A DNA stretch of 64,000 bases from Sphaerisporangium aureirubrum (GCF_042658925.1 NZ_JBHSRF010000042.1:10310-74309); one strand, 5' to 3'. Positions 25,889 to 34,559 are shown, counted from the stretch's first letter. Program-made: numbers and translations. The notes: generated from the sequence alone by a model not told the origin.

Positions 25889-27478
25889 CTAGGCGATGAG
25901 ACGGGCGGCGTGCAGGCGCTCGTCCAGGGCCGCGACGCTGCCGGTGCGCTGCCACGGGCTCAGCTGCTCGCGGGTCTCCACGACCGAGCGCACCAGCCGG
26001 GGGGAGGTGTTGTGCCGCGCCAGCCGGGCGGCCTCGCCGAGTTCCTCGCACGCCTCGTCGATGTGGCGCAGCGCGAGATGCGCCTGCGCGGTCTTCAGCT
26101 TGATGTAGGCGACGTTGCGCACGAACGACGGGTCGATGCCCGCCGCGGCGGTGCGCGCCACCTCCAGCGCCTGTGCGGGGTCGCCGGTGTCGAGCAGGCA
26201 CCCCGCCCGGGTGGACAGATGTTGTCCCTCGCCGTAGAAGGGGACGAGCCGGGCGGCCGGGTCGTTCTCGTCGGCGGCGGCCAGCTCCCGCTGCGCCTGG
26301 TCCACCAGGCGGAAGCACCGCGTGTGGTCCTTGCGCCGCTCGCTCTTCGGCGTGCGCCGCACCACGGCCGCGTACGCGCGGGCGCCCACGTCGCTGGCGT
26401 ACGCCATCAGCATCTTGCTGCCCGCCCGCTGCCCCCAGGCGAACGCGCCGAGCGCGTGCTCCACCCCGAGGCGAGGGTCGCCCCGCCAGGAGGCGAGCTG
26501 GCTCCAGTTGGCCAGCACCATGCTGCACATGGCGTCGTCGTCGCCCTGGTGCGCGGCGTTCCTGGCCTGCGCGTAGTAGTAGTCCGCGCCGCGGAAGTCG
26601 TTGAGGTTGAACAACATCCACGCGGTGCACCGCCGGATGTCCGCCAGCAGCGACAACAGCTTGCCGCGCATGTGCTCGTCCACCCCCGCCGACAGCAGGG
26701 AGGTGACGAGGTGCTGCTGGGCCAGCACGGTGGCGACGATCGCCTGCGGCCCGAGTGCGTCCTCCTGGCGCATGCAGTGGCGCAGCGCCGACTCGATGTG
26801 GCCGACCGTCGCTTCGTCCACCCGGCTCGGGTCGGCCGCCGCCAGCGTGAGGCGCTGGGTCTCTTCGGCGTTCGGCCTGGCCGGGGACGGCGCGGCGTAC
26901 GCGGAGGTGGCGGCCGCCCCGATCAGGGCGAGGACGTCACGTCGATTCATCTGGGTTGCCCAATCCGTGAATGCGTGGACGAGCTGTTCGAACTCCCGAT
27001 CACGCTGTTCTCCTGGGGGCATCGGGCCGGTGAGCGGCTCACCCGGCAGGATGCCCTTGATGTCACTGAAGGAAATGCCGGTGAGGGCCGGCGGCCCGCT
27101 GCGCGCCCGGGGCACGACGAGGTTCTCGTCGCCGCCGGTGTGGTCCTCGCCGTCCACCAGGTCGCTCGCGCGGCAGCGGTAGACGCGTGCCAGGCGGTTC
27201 AGCCCGGCGAGCGGCGGCTCGTTGCCGGTGAGCCCCGGCCAGGCCTCCCACGAGCCCAGCTTGCGGACGCTGAACGGCTCGGAGGGCCATCGGGCCTTCC
27301 ACTCATCGACGACACGTTCCTGGGTGAACCTGTGCGCCTCGCGGAACGCCTGCCGGGCGTTGAGCCGGTAGCGCCTGCGGTACTCGTGTGCGATCTCGGT
27401 CCATGTCGCGCCGCGTTCGCGGAGCTCCGCGGTGAGGCGATCCATTTCCTCTTTGAGACTGCGTGGCTTACGTGGCAT
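25889..27478 (-). CDS. Helix-turn-helix regulator with TPR-like region
   Basis: A 529-residue cytoplasmic regulator found widely in streptomycetes and relatives. The basic N-terminal part (MPRKPRSLKEEMDRLTAELR, ATWTEIAHEYRRRYRLNARQ) carries the DNA-binding region, followed by LAGLNRLARVYRCRASDLVDG. A segment NRRDVLALIGAAATSAYA resembles a Tat signal but is internal (about residue 180) and is typical of this family. The rest is helical repeats (MLFNLNDFRGADYYYAQAR, CLLDTGDPAQALEVA). ATG 27478 has GGAGGG 7 bases upstream. A dyad lies 46-70 bases upstream of the start. Targets unknown. Confidence 0.8.
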   Translation of the reverse strand: MPRKPRSLKEEMDRLTAELRERGATWTEIAHEYRRRYRLNARQAFREAHRFTQERVVDEWKARWPSEPFSVRKLGSWEAWPGLTGNEPPLAGLNRLARVYRCRASDLVDGEDHTGGDENLVVPRARSGPPALTGISFSDIKGILPGEPLTGPMPPGEQRDREFEQLVHAFTDWATQMNRRDVLALIGAAATSAYAAPSPARPNAEETQRLTLAAADPSRVDEATVGHIESALRHCMRQEDALGPQAIVATVLAQQHLVTSLLSAGVDEHMRGKLLSLLADIRRCTAWMLFNLNDFRGADYYYAQARNAAHQGDDDAMCSMVLANWSQLASWRGDPRLGVEHALGAFAWGQRAGSKMLMAYASDVGARAYAAVVRRTPKSERRKDHTRCFRLVDQAQRELAAADENDPAARLVPFYGEGQHLSTRAGCLLDTGDPAQALEVARTAAAGIDPSFVRNVAYIKLKTAQAHLALRHIDEACEELGEAARLARHNTSPRLVRSVVETREQLSPWQRTGSVAALDERLHAARLIA

Positions 27479-27523
27479 CGCGTACCCTCCGACCCCCGTG
27501 GATGCGTACTGCCGACACCGAGA

Positions 27524-27548
27524 GTAGCCAAAGGATCGCACCGGCTAC
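27524..27548. promoter_or_regulatory. Dyad GTAGCC-N13-GGCTAC upstream of the TPR regulator
   Basis: Perfect 6-bp arms about 46-70 bases before the regulator's start, in the 300-bp gap to the divergent HATPase gene. Possible autoregulatory site; evidence is symmetry and position. Nothing else is supported in 27549-27778. Confidence 0.3.
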
Positions 27549-27778
27549 GGAGGGTTGCCGGTAATCGGCGGCCAGACCACCGGTTTCTGTCACGACCGGC
27601 CGCGTGGGCGCCGGATCCGGGGTTCCGGCCTACAGACGCACCCCGCGCGAGCGCCTGTTGGCGCCTGGGCCGCCCACCGGAAGGTAAAGGTCCGCCACGT
27701 CACCGGGCCGACGCCGCCCGGTGCCGGAAGGCCGTCATGCGGCCGAGCCGTCCCTGAGCGTGAAAGGCCCGGGAGATC

Positions 27779-28243
27779 ATGATGACCAGCACTGCGCCCC
27801 GCCATCGTGAGGTCCGCTGGGAACTGCCCGCCGACCCGGGCGTCAGCGCGAAATGCCGCGCGCTGGTGCGCGAGACGCTGACCGGGTGGCAGATGCCCGG
27901 TCTCGTCGACGACGTGGTGTTAGTGGTCTCCGAGCTGCTGGGCAACGCCCTCATCCACGGCGGCCCGCCGATCCTGCTCACCCTGCGCGCCGCGCGCGGC
28001 GTGCTGTCCGGCGCGGTGACCGACCGCGGCCCCGGCTGGCCGAGGATCCGCGAGGCGGGCGCAGACCGCGAGCACGGCCGCGGTCTGCGCATCGTCGCCG
28101 CGCTCACCGACGGATGGGGGGTGGACCCCGTTCCCACCGGGATCGGCAAGACGATCTGGTTCACCCTCGCGCACCGCCCGGCGGGCGAGGACCAGCCGTC
28201 GCGGCCGGTGCGGCCCGTCGTGGACTCACTGCCGTTCCAGTGA
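27779..28243 (+). CDS. HATPase (RsbW-like) regulatory protein
   Basis: A 154-residue GHKL ATPase. Motifs: N box SELLGNALIHGG, G1 VTDRGPGWP, and HGRGLRIVAALTDGWGV. ATG 27779 (second ATG at 27782) has GGGAG close by. It is divergent from the TPR-type regulator, paralleling the HATPase/XRE divergence at 21.7-22.3 kb. Probably a serine kinase or anti-sigma protein; its partner is unknown. Confidence 0.82.
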   Translation: MMTSTAPRHREVRWELPADPGVSAKCRALVRETLTGWQMPGLVDDVVLVVSELLGNALIHGGPPILLTLRAARGVLSGAVTDRGPGWPRIREAGADREHGRGLRIVAALTDGWGVDPVPTGIGKTIWFTLAHRPAGEDQPSRPVRPVVDSLPFQ

Positions 28244-28253
28244 GACCGCGGAC

Positions 28254-28619
28254 CTACAGCGGGGAGTACAGCACGAGGACGTTGCCCGAGGGGTCGCGCA
28301 GCACGGCCCGGCTCTCGTGCGGGCCCGCCTCGGGCCCGGTCACCAGCTCGGCGCCCGCGGCCGTCAGGTCGCGCACCGCCTCCTGGATGTCGTTCACCTT
28401 GTACGACGGCGCGGTGACCGCCCCGGCGACCTGCTCGGGCCCGGCCACCAGCGCCACGGTGACGCCGCCGCCGTCCAGCGCGGCGAAGCGGTCGCCGTCG
28501 CGGAACTTCACGGCCAGGCCCAGCGACTCCGAGTAGAAGGCGATCGCCTTGTCCAGGTCGCCTACCGGGATCAGCACGTTGCCGAGCTTCTGGGCGTGCG
28601 CGGTCACACTGTCCTCCAT
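28254..28619 (-). CDS. VOC-family (glyoxalase-like) protein
   Basis: A 121-residue single-domain VOC protein: KLGNVLIPVGDLDKAIAFYS, LGLAVKFRDGDRFAALD, and VLRDPSGNVLVLYSPL. The family includes glyoxalases, dioxygenases and antibiotic-binding proteins; no specific activity can be assigned. The ATG at 28619 was chosen as the start of the conserved fold. It is convergent with the HATPase gene and lies downstream of the kinase on the same strand. Confidence 0.8.
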   Translation of the reverse strand: MEDSVTAHAQKLGNVLIPVGDLDKAIAFYSESLGLAVKFRDGDRFAALDGGGVTVALVAGPEQVAGAVTAPSYKVNDIQEAVRDLTAAGAELVTGPEAGPHESRAVLRDPSGNVLVLYSPL

Positions 28620-28663
28620 GGTGGGATGGCCGCCGGGCGGCGCCGGCGGGGGTGGTTCACGGG

Positions 28664-31048
28664 TCAGAGCTTCAGCCTCAGTTCGAGGGTCAGGATCGGT
28701 CCGTCGCCCTCGGGGCGGGAGGTCGGGGTGCGCGTCGGCGTGGGCTGCTCGGTGGGTTCGTCGGTGGGCTCGTCGGTCGGTTCCTCGGTGGGCTCCGGAT
28801 CCGGGTCGGGGCAGGCCGGGCCACGGCGGACGAAGCTGGCGGAGTCGGCGGCCGTGCCGAGGTCCGAGGAGACCCGTGCGGTGACCCGCCGGGTGTCCAC
28901 GTAGCCGCACGACGGCGTGGGGAAGCGCACGCTGAACGACCGGGTGTAGGAGGTGGCGCCCGACAGGCTCGCCGAGCGGGACGCCTCGCGCGTCGTGGTG
29001 CGCTCCCCGGAGGTGACGGCCTGCGTGAACGCCGCGCTCAGCGCGACCGCGTCGCGGGTGGCGCTGGTGACCCGGACGGTGAGCGTGGTGCCGTTCCAGG
29101 AGGTGATCGCGACGGTCGGCGGCGCGCACTTGGGACCGGAGACCCGGGTCTCCTTGACCACCGTGCCGTTGGTGGCGGGCTTGTCGGTGGTGACGCGCAC
29201 CCCGAACGTCGCCGCCTTCCCGCAGGCCACCTCGCCGAGGTCGCCGGAGACCGAGAACGCGTAGGTGGTCTCACCGGTCAGCGTGCGAGACGCGCGGTCC
29301 ACCACGCGCGCCGCGCCCTCGCCGTCCTGGCGGGTGAACTCGACGGCCACCCGCACCGGGCCGGTTCCCGCGGCCCGCACGTTGATCGCGGCGCTGCGGC
29401 CGTTCCAGTTCACGGCGAGGTTCTCCACGGCGGGCGGCGGGCACGCCGGGCCCTTCACCTCGACGGTCTTCGCCGCCGAGCCGTCCGAGGACTGCGGGGC
29501 GGTCGACACCGAGACCCGGCGGAACACGGACGTGCCGCAGGCCGGGGCGGTGAAGCCGCCGTCCACCACGCGGGTGTAGGCGGTGGCGCCCGCCAGCACC
29601 ACGGTCCGGGTGCTCGCGGGGTTCAGGTCGCCGCGGGACGGCCCCTGGGCGAAGCGGGCGGTGAGCGTGACGTTCTGGCCGGTGGTGGCCCGCAGCCGCA
29701 CGGTGGCCGCGTTGCCGTCGAACCCGGCCACGGCGAGGCCGCTCACCCGCAGCGGCGTGGGGGTGGGGGTGGGGGTGGGGGTGGGGGAGGTGGTGGTCGG
29801 CGTCGGCGTCGGCGTCGGGTTGGTGGTCGAGCCGCTCGTCGGGGTCGGGGTCGAGGTGGCGGACGGCGGGGCGGTGGCCGGTCCGCCCGAGGCGGTCGGG
29901 GTGATCTCCGTGGACGGCTCGGTGCCACTGGGCTCGGAGCTCGGCGACGGGCCGGCCGTGGGGGTCGTGTCGACCGGCGGCTGCACCGCCGCCCGCACCG
30001 TCGGCTTGGGGGAGGTGGCCAGCGACACGCCCTGCACCGGCGTGTCGCGGTTGACGGCGAGCAGCGCGATGATCACACCGGCCGCGACGATCCCGGCGCC
30101 GGCCAGTATGCGCGACGCGTACTTCGCCGGGTGCTTCAGGACGGTGCGGGCCAGGCTGGTGCTGGTGGAGGGCGCCGGCTGCGCGAGGGGGAAGCCCAGC
30201 GCGAGCAGGGCGGCCAGCTCGGCCAGGTGGCGCCGCCCGCGCTGCTCCCACTCGGGGCCGTACGCGGCGAGCGCGGCCGTCTCCAGCTCGGCGACGAACG
30301 CGCGGGCCGTGGTGGGGCGGTCGACGGGGTTCTTGGCCAGGCCGCGGGTGAGCAGCGAGCGCACCGAGCCCGGCGCCGCGTCCACGGGGATCGGGCCGTT
30401 CAGGTGCTGGTGCCGCAGGGCGGCGGTGTTCTCGGCGCGGAACGGCTTGCGCCCGGTGAGGCACTCGAAGAAGACGCAGGTGGCGGCGTAGACGTCGGTC
30501 GCGGGGGTCGCGGGGCCGCCGTTCCACTGCTCGGGCGCCATGTAGGTGGGGGTGCCCGCGGACATGCCCGGCACGCCGGCGGGGGTCGCGATGCCGAAGT
30601 CGGCGAGCTTGCTGACGCCGTCCGCCTGGACCAGGACGTTCTCGGGCTTGTAGTCGCGGTGGACGACGCCCGACGCGTGCGCGGCGGCCAGGCCCATCAG
30701 GGAGCCCTTCAGCACGACCAGCGCGGCCTCGGGGCTGGTGGAGCCGTGCTCGTGCAGGACGCGGCGCAGCGCCACGCCGTCCACGAGCTCCATGACGATG
30801 GCCGCGCCGAGGGGGCTTTCCACGTACTCGTAGAAGCGCACGATGTTGGGGTTGTCGATCTCGACCATCGTGCGGGCTTCCTCGCGGAACGCGGCGAGGA
30901 ACCGGGGGTCGGTGCGTAAGTCGTCGCTGAGGTATTTGATGGCGACGTGGGCGCCGGTCTCCTCGTAGGTGGCGAGCACGACCCTGCCGCTTCCACCTGA
31001 GCCGAGCAAGCGTTCTTCCCGGTAACCCGGAACGGACCAGGCGTTCAT
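28664..31048 (-). CDS. Receptor-type Ser/Thr protein kinase with three extracellular repeats
   Basis: A 794-residue PknB-type kinase. The kinase domain (residues 1 to about 265) is intact: G-loop LGSGGSGRVV, HVAIKYL, HRDYKPENVLV, LADFGIATP and TYMAPEQW. One membrane helix (ILAGAGIVAAGVIIALLAV, about residue 320) is followed by a Pro/Thr linker and three similar modules of about 90-100 residues. Each module has an ACG/SCG cysteine and closes with GPAC, GPKC or GPAC followed by PPP or DP. A Glu/Pro/Thr tail ends it. The modules look like beta-rich Ig-like sensor domains, not PASTA. Ligand and substrates unknown. Confidence 0.9.
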   Translation of the reverse strand: MNAWSVPGYREERLLGSGGSGRVVLATYEETGAHVAIKYLSDDLRTDPRFLAAFREEARTMVEIDNPNIVRFYEYVESPLGAAIVMELVDGVALRRVLHEHGSTSPEAALVVLKGSLMGLAAAHASGVVHRDYKPENVLVQADGVSKLADFGIATPAGVPGMSAGTPTYMAPEQWNGGPATPATDVYAATCVFFECLTGRKPFRAENTAALRHQHLNGPIPVDAAPGSVRSLLTRGLAKNPVDRPTTARAFVAELETAALAAYGPEWEQRGRRHLAELAALLALGFPLAQPAPSTSTSLARTVLKHPAKYASRILAGAGIVAAGVIIALLAVNRDTPVQGVSLATSPKPTVRAAVQPPVDTTPTAGPSPSSEPSGTEPSTEITPTASGGPATAPPSATSTPTPTSGSTTNPTPTPTPTTTSPTPTPTPTPTPLRVSGLAVAGFDGNAATVRLRATTGQNVTLTARFAQGPSRGDLNPASTRTVVLAGATAYTRVVDGGFTAPACGTSVFRRVSVSTAPQSSDGSAAKTVEVKGPACPPPAVENLAVNWNGRSAAINVRAAGTGPVRVAVEFTRQDGEGAARVVDRASRTLTGETTYAFSVSGDLGEVACGKAATFGVRVTTDKPATNGTVVKETRVSGPKCAPPTVAITSWNGTTLTVRVTSATRDAVALSAAFTQAVTSGERTTTREASRSASLSGATSYTRSFSVRFPTPSCGYVDTRRVTARVSSDLGTAADSASFVRRGPACPDPDPEPTEEPTDEPTDEPTEQPTPTRTPTSRPEGDGPILTLELRLKL
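29759..29787 (+). repeat. (GGGGGT)n run, G-quadruplex-capable
   Basis: Five runs of five G separated by single T on the plus strand, which is the template strand for the kinase's Thr-Pro linker. The codons (ACC CCC) explain the repeat, but the tract meets strict G-quadruplex criteria. Confidence 0.7.
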
Positions 31049-31199
31049 CGTCGTCCCCTCGGAGTGCTGCTCCCGTCTCCTGACATGAAGGTCTCACCGG
31101 ATAGGCGGATTGTCACGGGAATAGTAGATCGCAGGGGTGACGATTCGATTACGGAAGGTATGTCCATTAGGAATACCTCCAGGCCAGGCGTGGGGTTTT

Positions 31200-32456
31200 T
31201 CAGGGTTTGTCTAGGCAGTCGTAAACGGCCTCGGCCAGGCGGTAGGCGCGCGCGTTGCCGGTGGTGGTCTGGACGAGCCTGTTCATCGTGTACGCCATGC
31301 CGAGCCGGTGCCGCACGTCGCCGAGACCGAGGGAGCCGCCGAGGCCGTTGTGGCCGAACGCCGTCTCGACGCCCGCGCGCGGGGTCGGGAAGGTCATGGA
31401 GGGGCGCATGTAGCCGAGGCCGAAGGAGCTGTCCAGGACCAGCACCCGGTCCGGGCCCTGGACCCGGCGGCGCGTCGCGTCGCGGAGCGTCTCCGGCTTG
31501 AGCAGCTCGCCCGCCACCAGGTCCCGGTAGAACCCGGCCAGGTCACGCGCCGTGGTGATCAGCCCCACCGCGGGCCAGCCGGCCGCCATGATCGTCGGGT
31601 GGTTGGCGCCGCCCTTGAGCAGGTCGAGGTTGGGGTTGGCCATCGCCCGGTTCATCAGGCTGTCCCGGTCCAGGGCCGCCGTCGCCACCGCCTGCCACGG
31701 ATCCTGGCTCGGTCCCGCCGCCGCTCCCGGCGCGGCGGCCCGCTCCGCGCTTCGCGCTCCGGCCTTCTCCGCGCCTTTCCGCTCGGCGGCGGCGTTCCCG
31801 CCGGCGCCGGGGGCGACGCGGTCGCCCGCGGACAGGCGCGCGGCGCGGGTGATGACGTCGGCCGGGGCGCCGAGCCACATCGCGAGGCCCCGCGGGCCGG
31901 CGATCTCCTCGGCCAGGAGCTCGCCCACGCTGCTGCCGGTGACCCGGCGGACCACCTCGCCGGCCAGGAAGCCGTAGGTGATGGAGTGGTAGCCGTGGGC
32001 GGTGCCCGGCTCCCACAGCGGCGCCTGCCCGGCCAGGCGGTCCGCGATGGCGGGCATGTCGCCGAACTCCTCGACCGGCACCGGGCTCTCCACCACCGGC
32101 AGCCCCGCCTGGTGGGTGATCAGGTGCTCGACCGTCACCCTCTCCTTGCCCGCCGCGGCGAACTCCGGCCACACTTCGGCGACCGGCGCGGTGACGTCGA
32201 CCAACCCCCGCTCGGCCAGCCGCAGCAGCACCGTCGCGGCGACGGCCTTGGTGCACGAGTACGAGAACACCGGGGTGTCCCGCTCCCACGGACGCCCGGT
32301 GTGCCGGTCCGCGACCCCGTCCCACAGGTCCACCACGGGCTCCCCGTCCAGATGGACGGCGAAGGCCGCGCCGAGTTCCTCACCCGCGGCGAAATGTCCC
32401 TCGAAGACCTCGCGAACCCGGTCGAACCGGGGATCGCAGTGCCCCTGCGCGGCCAT
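31200..32456 (-). CDS. Serine beta-lactamase-like hydrolase
   Basis: A 418-residue protein of the class C beta-lactamase/EstB group. Motifs: SxxK in FSYSCTKAVAAT, the Tyr in HGYHSITYGF and FGHNGLGGSLGL near the third catalytic element. ATG 32456 is chosen because GGAGG lies 6 bases before it; ATG 32468, four codons earlier, sits on top of that site. Residues around 215-255 form an Ala/Gly/Glu-rich insertion (AERKGAEKAGARSAERAAA) that is low-complexity and unlike the rest. Likely an esterase or peptidase; cytosolic as no signal peptide is seen. Confidence 0.83.
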   Translation of the reverse strand: MAAQGHCDPRFDRVREVFEGHFAAGEELGAAFAVHLDGEPVVDLWDGVADRHTGRPWERDTPVFSYSCTKAVAATVLLRLAERGLVDVTAPVAEVWPEFAAAGKERVTVEHLITHQAGLPVVESPVPVEEFGDMPAIADRLAGQAPLWEPGTAHGYHSITYGFLAGEVVRRVTGSSVGELLAEEIAGPRGLAMWLGAPADVITRAARLSAGDRVAPGAGGNAAAERKGAEKAGARSAERAAAPGAAAGPSQDPWQAVATAALDRDSLMNRAMANPNLDLLKGGANHPTIMAAGWPAVGLITTARDLAGFYRDLVAGELLKPETLRDATRRRVQGPDRVLVLDSSFGLGYMRPSMTFPTPRAGVETAFGHNGLGGSLGLGDVRHRLGMAYTMNRLVQTTTGNARAYRLAEAVYDCLDKP

Positions 32457-32647
32457 CGGAACCTCCATGCGAAAGGAAGCGCTTACTTGGTCGTGAGCCT
32501 AACATCCACGTTCCGCGCGGTCCCGGGACAGGCGGCGGAGCCGTGAAATCGCGTCGTCCGTGACGCGCGGATGACGGTGGTGGAACGTCTTCGTCACTTG
32601 TGAGACGGGTGTGGGTGGGCGGGCCGGATTCGTGATGAGGTGGGGCC

Positions 32648-33328
32648 GTGGCGACGAACTTGATCCTGTCGGGGGGAGTCGCGCACGACTTCCCCGTCAC
32701 GTCGGCGGCGCTCGCGGAGGTCATGGCCGAGGTGGGCGTCGAGTCCACCGTCACCGAGGACATCGCGGGCGCGCTGCGCGACCACCCCGCCGTCGATCTG
32801 ATCACGGTCAACGCGTTGCGCTGCTGCATGGACGGCGGCTGGTCGGCCTCCCAGGAGGGCGGCGCGGCGTTCCGTCTGCCCCCCGTGGCCCGCGCGGCCC
32901 TGCTGGCCCACGTCGAACGCGGCGGCGGCCTGCTCGCCATGCATTCCGCCGCCATCTGCTTCGACGACTGGCCCCACTGGCGTCGCATGCTGGGCGCCGC
33001 CTGGCGCTGGGGCACCTCGCACCACCCGCCCTGCGGCCCGGCCGACATCCACCTCAGGGGCGACCACCCCATCGTCTCCGGCCTGGCGGACTTCACCCTG
33101 ACCGACGAGGTCTACAGCGACCTGTCCGTCGTCCCCGGCGTCGTCCCCCTCGCCAGCTCCAAGGGCGAGCCGCTGGTCTGGGCGCAGCAGCTGTACCGCG
33201 GCAGGCTGGTCTACGACGCCCTGGGACACGACGCCCGCTCCTACGAGAGTCCCGGGCACCGCGCCCTGATCCACAGCGCGACGCTCTGGCTGCTGAACCG
33301 CCCGCCGCACGAGCGCCCCGCCGGCTGA
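32648..33328 (+). CDS. ThuA-like domain protein
   Basis: A 226-residue protein of the ThuA (trehalose utilisation) family, a class I glutamine-amidotransferase-like fold: LILSGGVAHDFPVTS, GGGLLAMHSAAICF, VYSDLSVVPGV, LVYDALGHDARSYESPGHR. GTG start with GAGGTGGGG upstream. The molecular role of ThuA proteins is unclear; carbohydrate metabolism is the usual context, but no sugar genes adjoin here. Convergent with a MerR regulator. Confidence 0.85.
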   Translation: MATNLILSGGVAHDFPVTSAALAEVMAEVGVESTVTEDIAGALRDHPAVDLITVNALRCCMDGGWSASQEGGAAFRLPPVARAALLAHVERGGGLLAMHSAAICFDDWPHWRRMLGAAWRWGTSHHPPCGPADIHLRGDHPIVSGLADFTLTDEVYSDLSVVPGVVPLASSKGEPLVWAQQLYRGRLVYDALGHDARSYESPGHRALIHSATLWLLNRPPHERPAG

Positions 33329-33339
33329 GCCCGGCCCGG

Positions 33340-33972
33340 TCAGGCGCCGAGGAGGCGGGCCGAGGCGGACTCGTGGGCGAGCCTGCGCAGCACGTCGAAG
33401 ATCCTGCCGTACAGGACGGTGCCGACGACCAGGGACTCGACGGCGGCCTCGCGGGTGCCGTCCCAGGGGATCTTGCCCATCTCGTGGCCGGAGACCAGGT
33501 CCATGACGACGGAGGCGTAGTGGCGCAGGTCCTCTTCCGGGGCGGGACGGCCGAGGCGCTCCAGCCGGGCCAGGATCCAGGCCAGCTCGGCCCGGGTGGG
33601 GGCGTCCGCCCGGACCTGCCAGCCGAGGTCGCCGATCAGCCGGTCGACGCGCCCGCGGGCCCGGGCTCGTTCCTCGTCCCCGGGGTCCTCCTCGACGGCC
33701 GGGGCGAGGGCGTAGTGAGCGGTCCCGAGCATGGTGTGGACGGGTGTGTCCTCGTCCTCGACCGCCGCGACGATCTTGGCGATCGCGGCCACGGGGAGCC
33801 CGCCGACCTCCAGCAGGGCCCGGATGAGCCGCAGCCGCCGCAGGTGGGCCTCGCCGTACTCGGCCCGGGTGGCGGCCGTGGAGACGCCCTGGGGGAGCAG
33901 CCCCTCACGCAGGTAGTACTTGATGGTGGGCACCGGCACCCCGGAGGTGGCGCTGAGCTCGGAGATGCGCAT
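33340..33972 (-). CDS. MerR-family transcriptional regulator
   Basis: A 210-residue MerR protein: RISELSATSGVPVPTIKYYL and REGLLPQGVSTAATRAEYGE form the winged helix; LRRLRLIRALLEVGGLPVAA follows. The C-terminal effector domain (residues about 95-210) lacks the metal-binding cysteines of metal-sensing MerRs, so a small-molecule or drug ligand is likelier. A perfect dyad lies 22-40 bases upstream of its start, which suggests autoregulation. Confidence 0.87.
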   Translation of the reverse strand: MRISELSATSGVPVPTIKYYLREGLLPQGVSTAATRAEYGEAHLRRLRLIRALLEVGGLPVAAIAKIVAAVEDEDTPVHTMLGTAHYALAPAVEEDPGDEERARARGRVDRLIGDLGWQVRADAPTRAELAWILARLERLGRPAPEEDLRHYASVVMDLVSGHEMGKIPWDGTREAAVESLVVGTVLYGRIFDVLRRLAHESASARLLGA

Positions 33973-33993
33973 GGAGACGATGGTACCCCCTCA

Positions 33994-34012
33994 TGGATAG
34001 TCATGCTATCCA
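33994..34012. promoter_or_regulatory. Operator candidate TGGATAG-N5-CTATCCA
   Basis: A 19-bp perfect inverted repeat with 7-bp arms, just upstream of the MerR gene. Probably the regulator's own site. The arms double as TTGGAT/TATCCA promoter-like hexamers on the minus strand, but they are too close together to be the -35/-10 pair themselves. Confidence 0.55.
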
Positions 34013-34051
34013 ATCCGCTGTGCCCGCCGGCGCCGTGTTCCCGGGGAAGGG

Positions 34052-34559
34052 CTAAGGAGTGCTCTGCTGCCGGCCGTAATGCCGCTGCTCCGGCTTCACC
34101 TGCTGCCAGATGAGGGGATGCCGATCGACCTGCCCTGCGATCACTTCATAGAGACTCGCGGAATCCGGCCGGATGTAGTAACCGCGCCACACGCTGCATT
34201 CTTTGATCCCGGGATCCCGATGCAGGAGGATAGGATCGCCCCGTAGCTCGACGGATCGGCCTTGGGGCGAAGCGTGTAGAAAACCCCGACGAGAATGTTC
34301 CCGTGGCAGTACACCTTCATGTTCCACCGTCACCCGCTCTCGGTGTCGGGGAAATAGCGTTTGACCGAGACGTCGAGGGTCGACCCGTGCTGGCGTACCC
34401 GCATGACCTCCCGGCGTTCGCCTTGCCCCCGCCCAGGTAGAGGATCGCGTACCACTGCCCGGCGAATTCTCCGTTGCGGGAGCGGTACGCGGATATGCCC
34501 CAGGCGATCAGACCCTGAATCGCCAGAGTGGCAAGAGCGCCCGCGAAGGTGGTTCCCGT
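34052..34559 (-). pseudogene. Decayed small membrane protein gene
   Basis: Remnant of a single-membrane-helix protein. Reading across frames on the minus strand gives a membrane segment (FAGALATLAIQGLIAWGISA), YRSRNGEFAGQWYAILYL, then EVMRVRQHGSTLDVSVKRYF, then MKVYCHGNILVGVFYTLRPK and finally ILLHRDPGIKECSVWRGYYI to a natural end (RHYGRQQSTP). It is broken by a frameshift at about 34410-34445, an in-frame TGA at 34330-34332 (probably from CGA) and a 5-bp tandem duplication AGGATAGGAT at 34229-34238; removing one copy restores GAILLHRD. No start codon precedes the helix. Confidence 0.75.

Noticed and set aside
25889..27478. Tat-exported protein based on NRRDVLALIG
   Set aside because: The motif is internal at about residue 180 behind a DNA-binding region; it is a known feature of this cytoplasmic regulator family.
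32477..32484. AAGCGCTT palindrome as a LacI-type operator
   Set aside because: Only 8 bp and placed next to the serine hydrolase start; too short to separate from chance.
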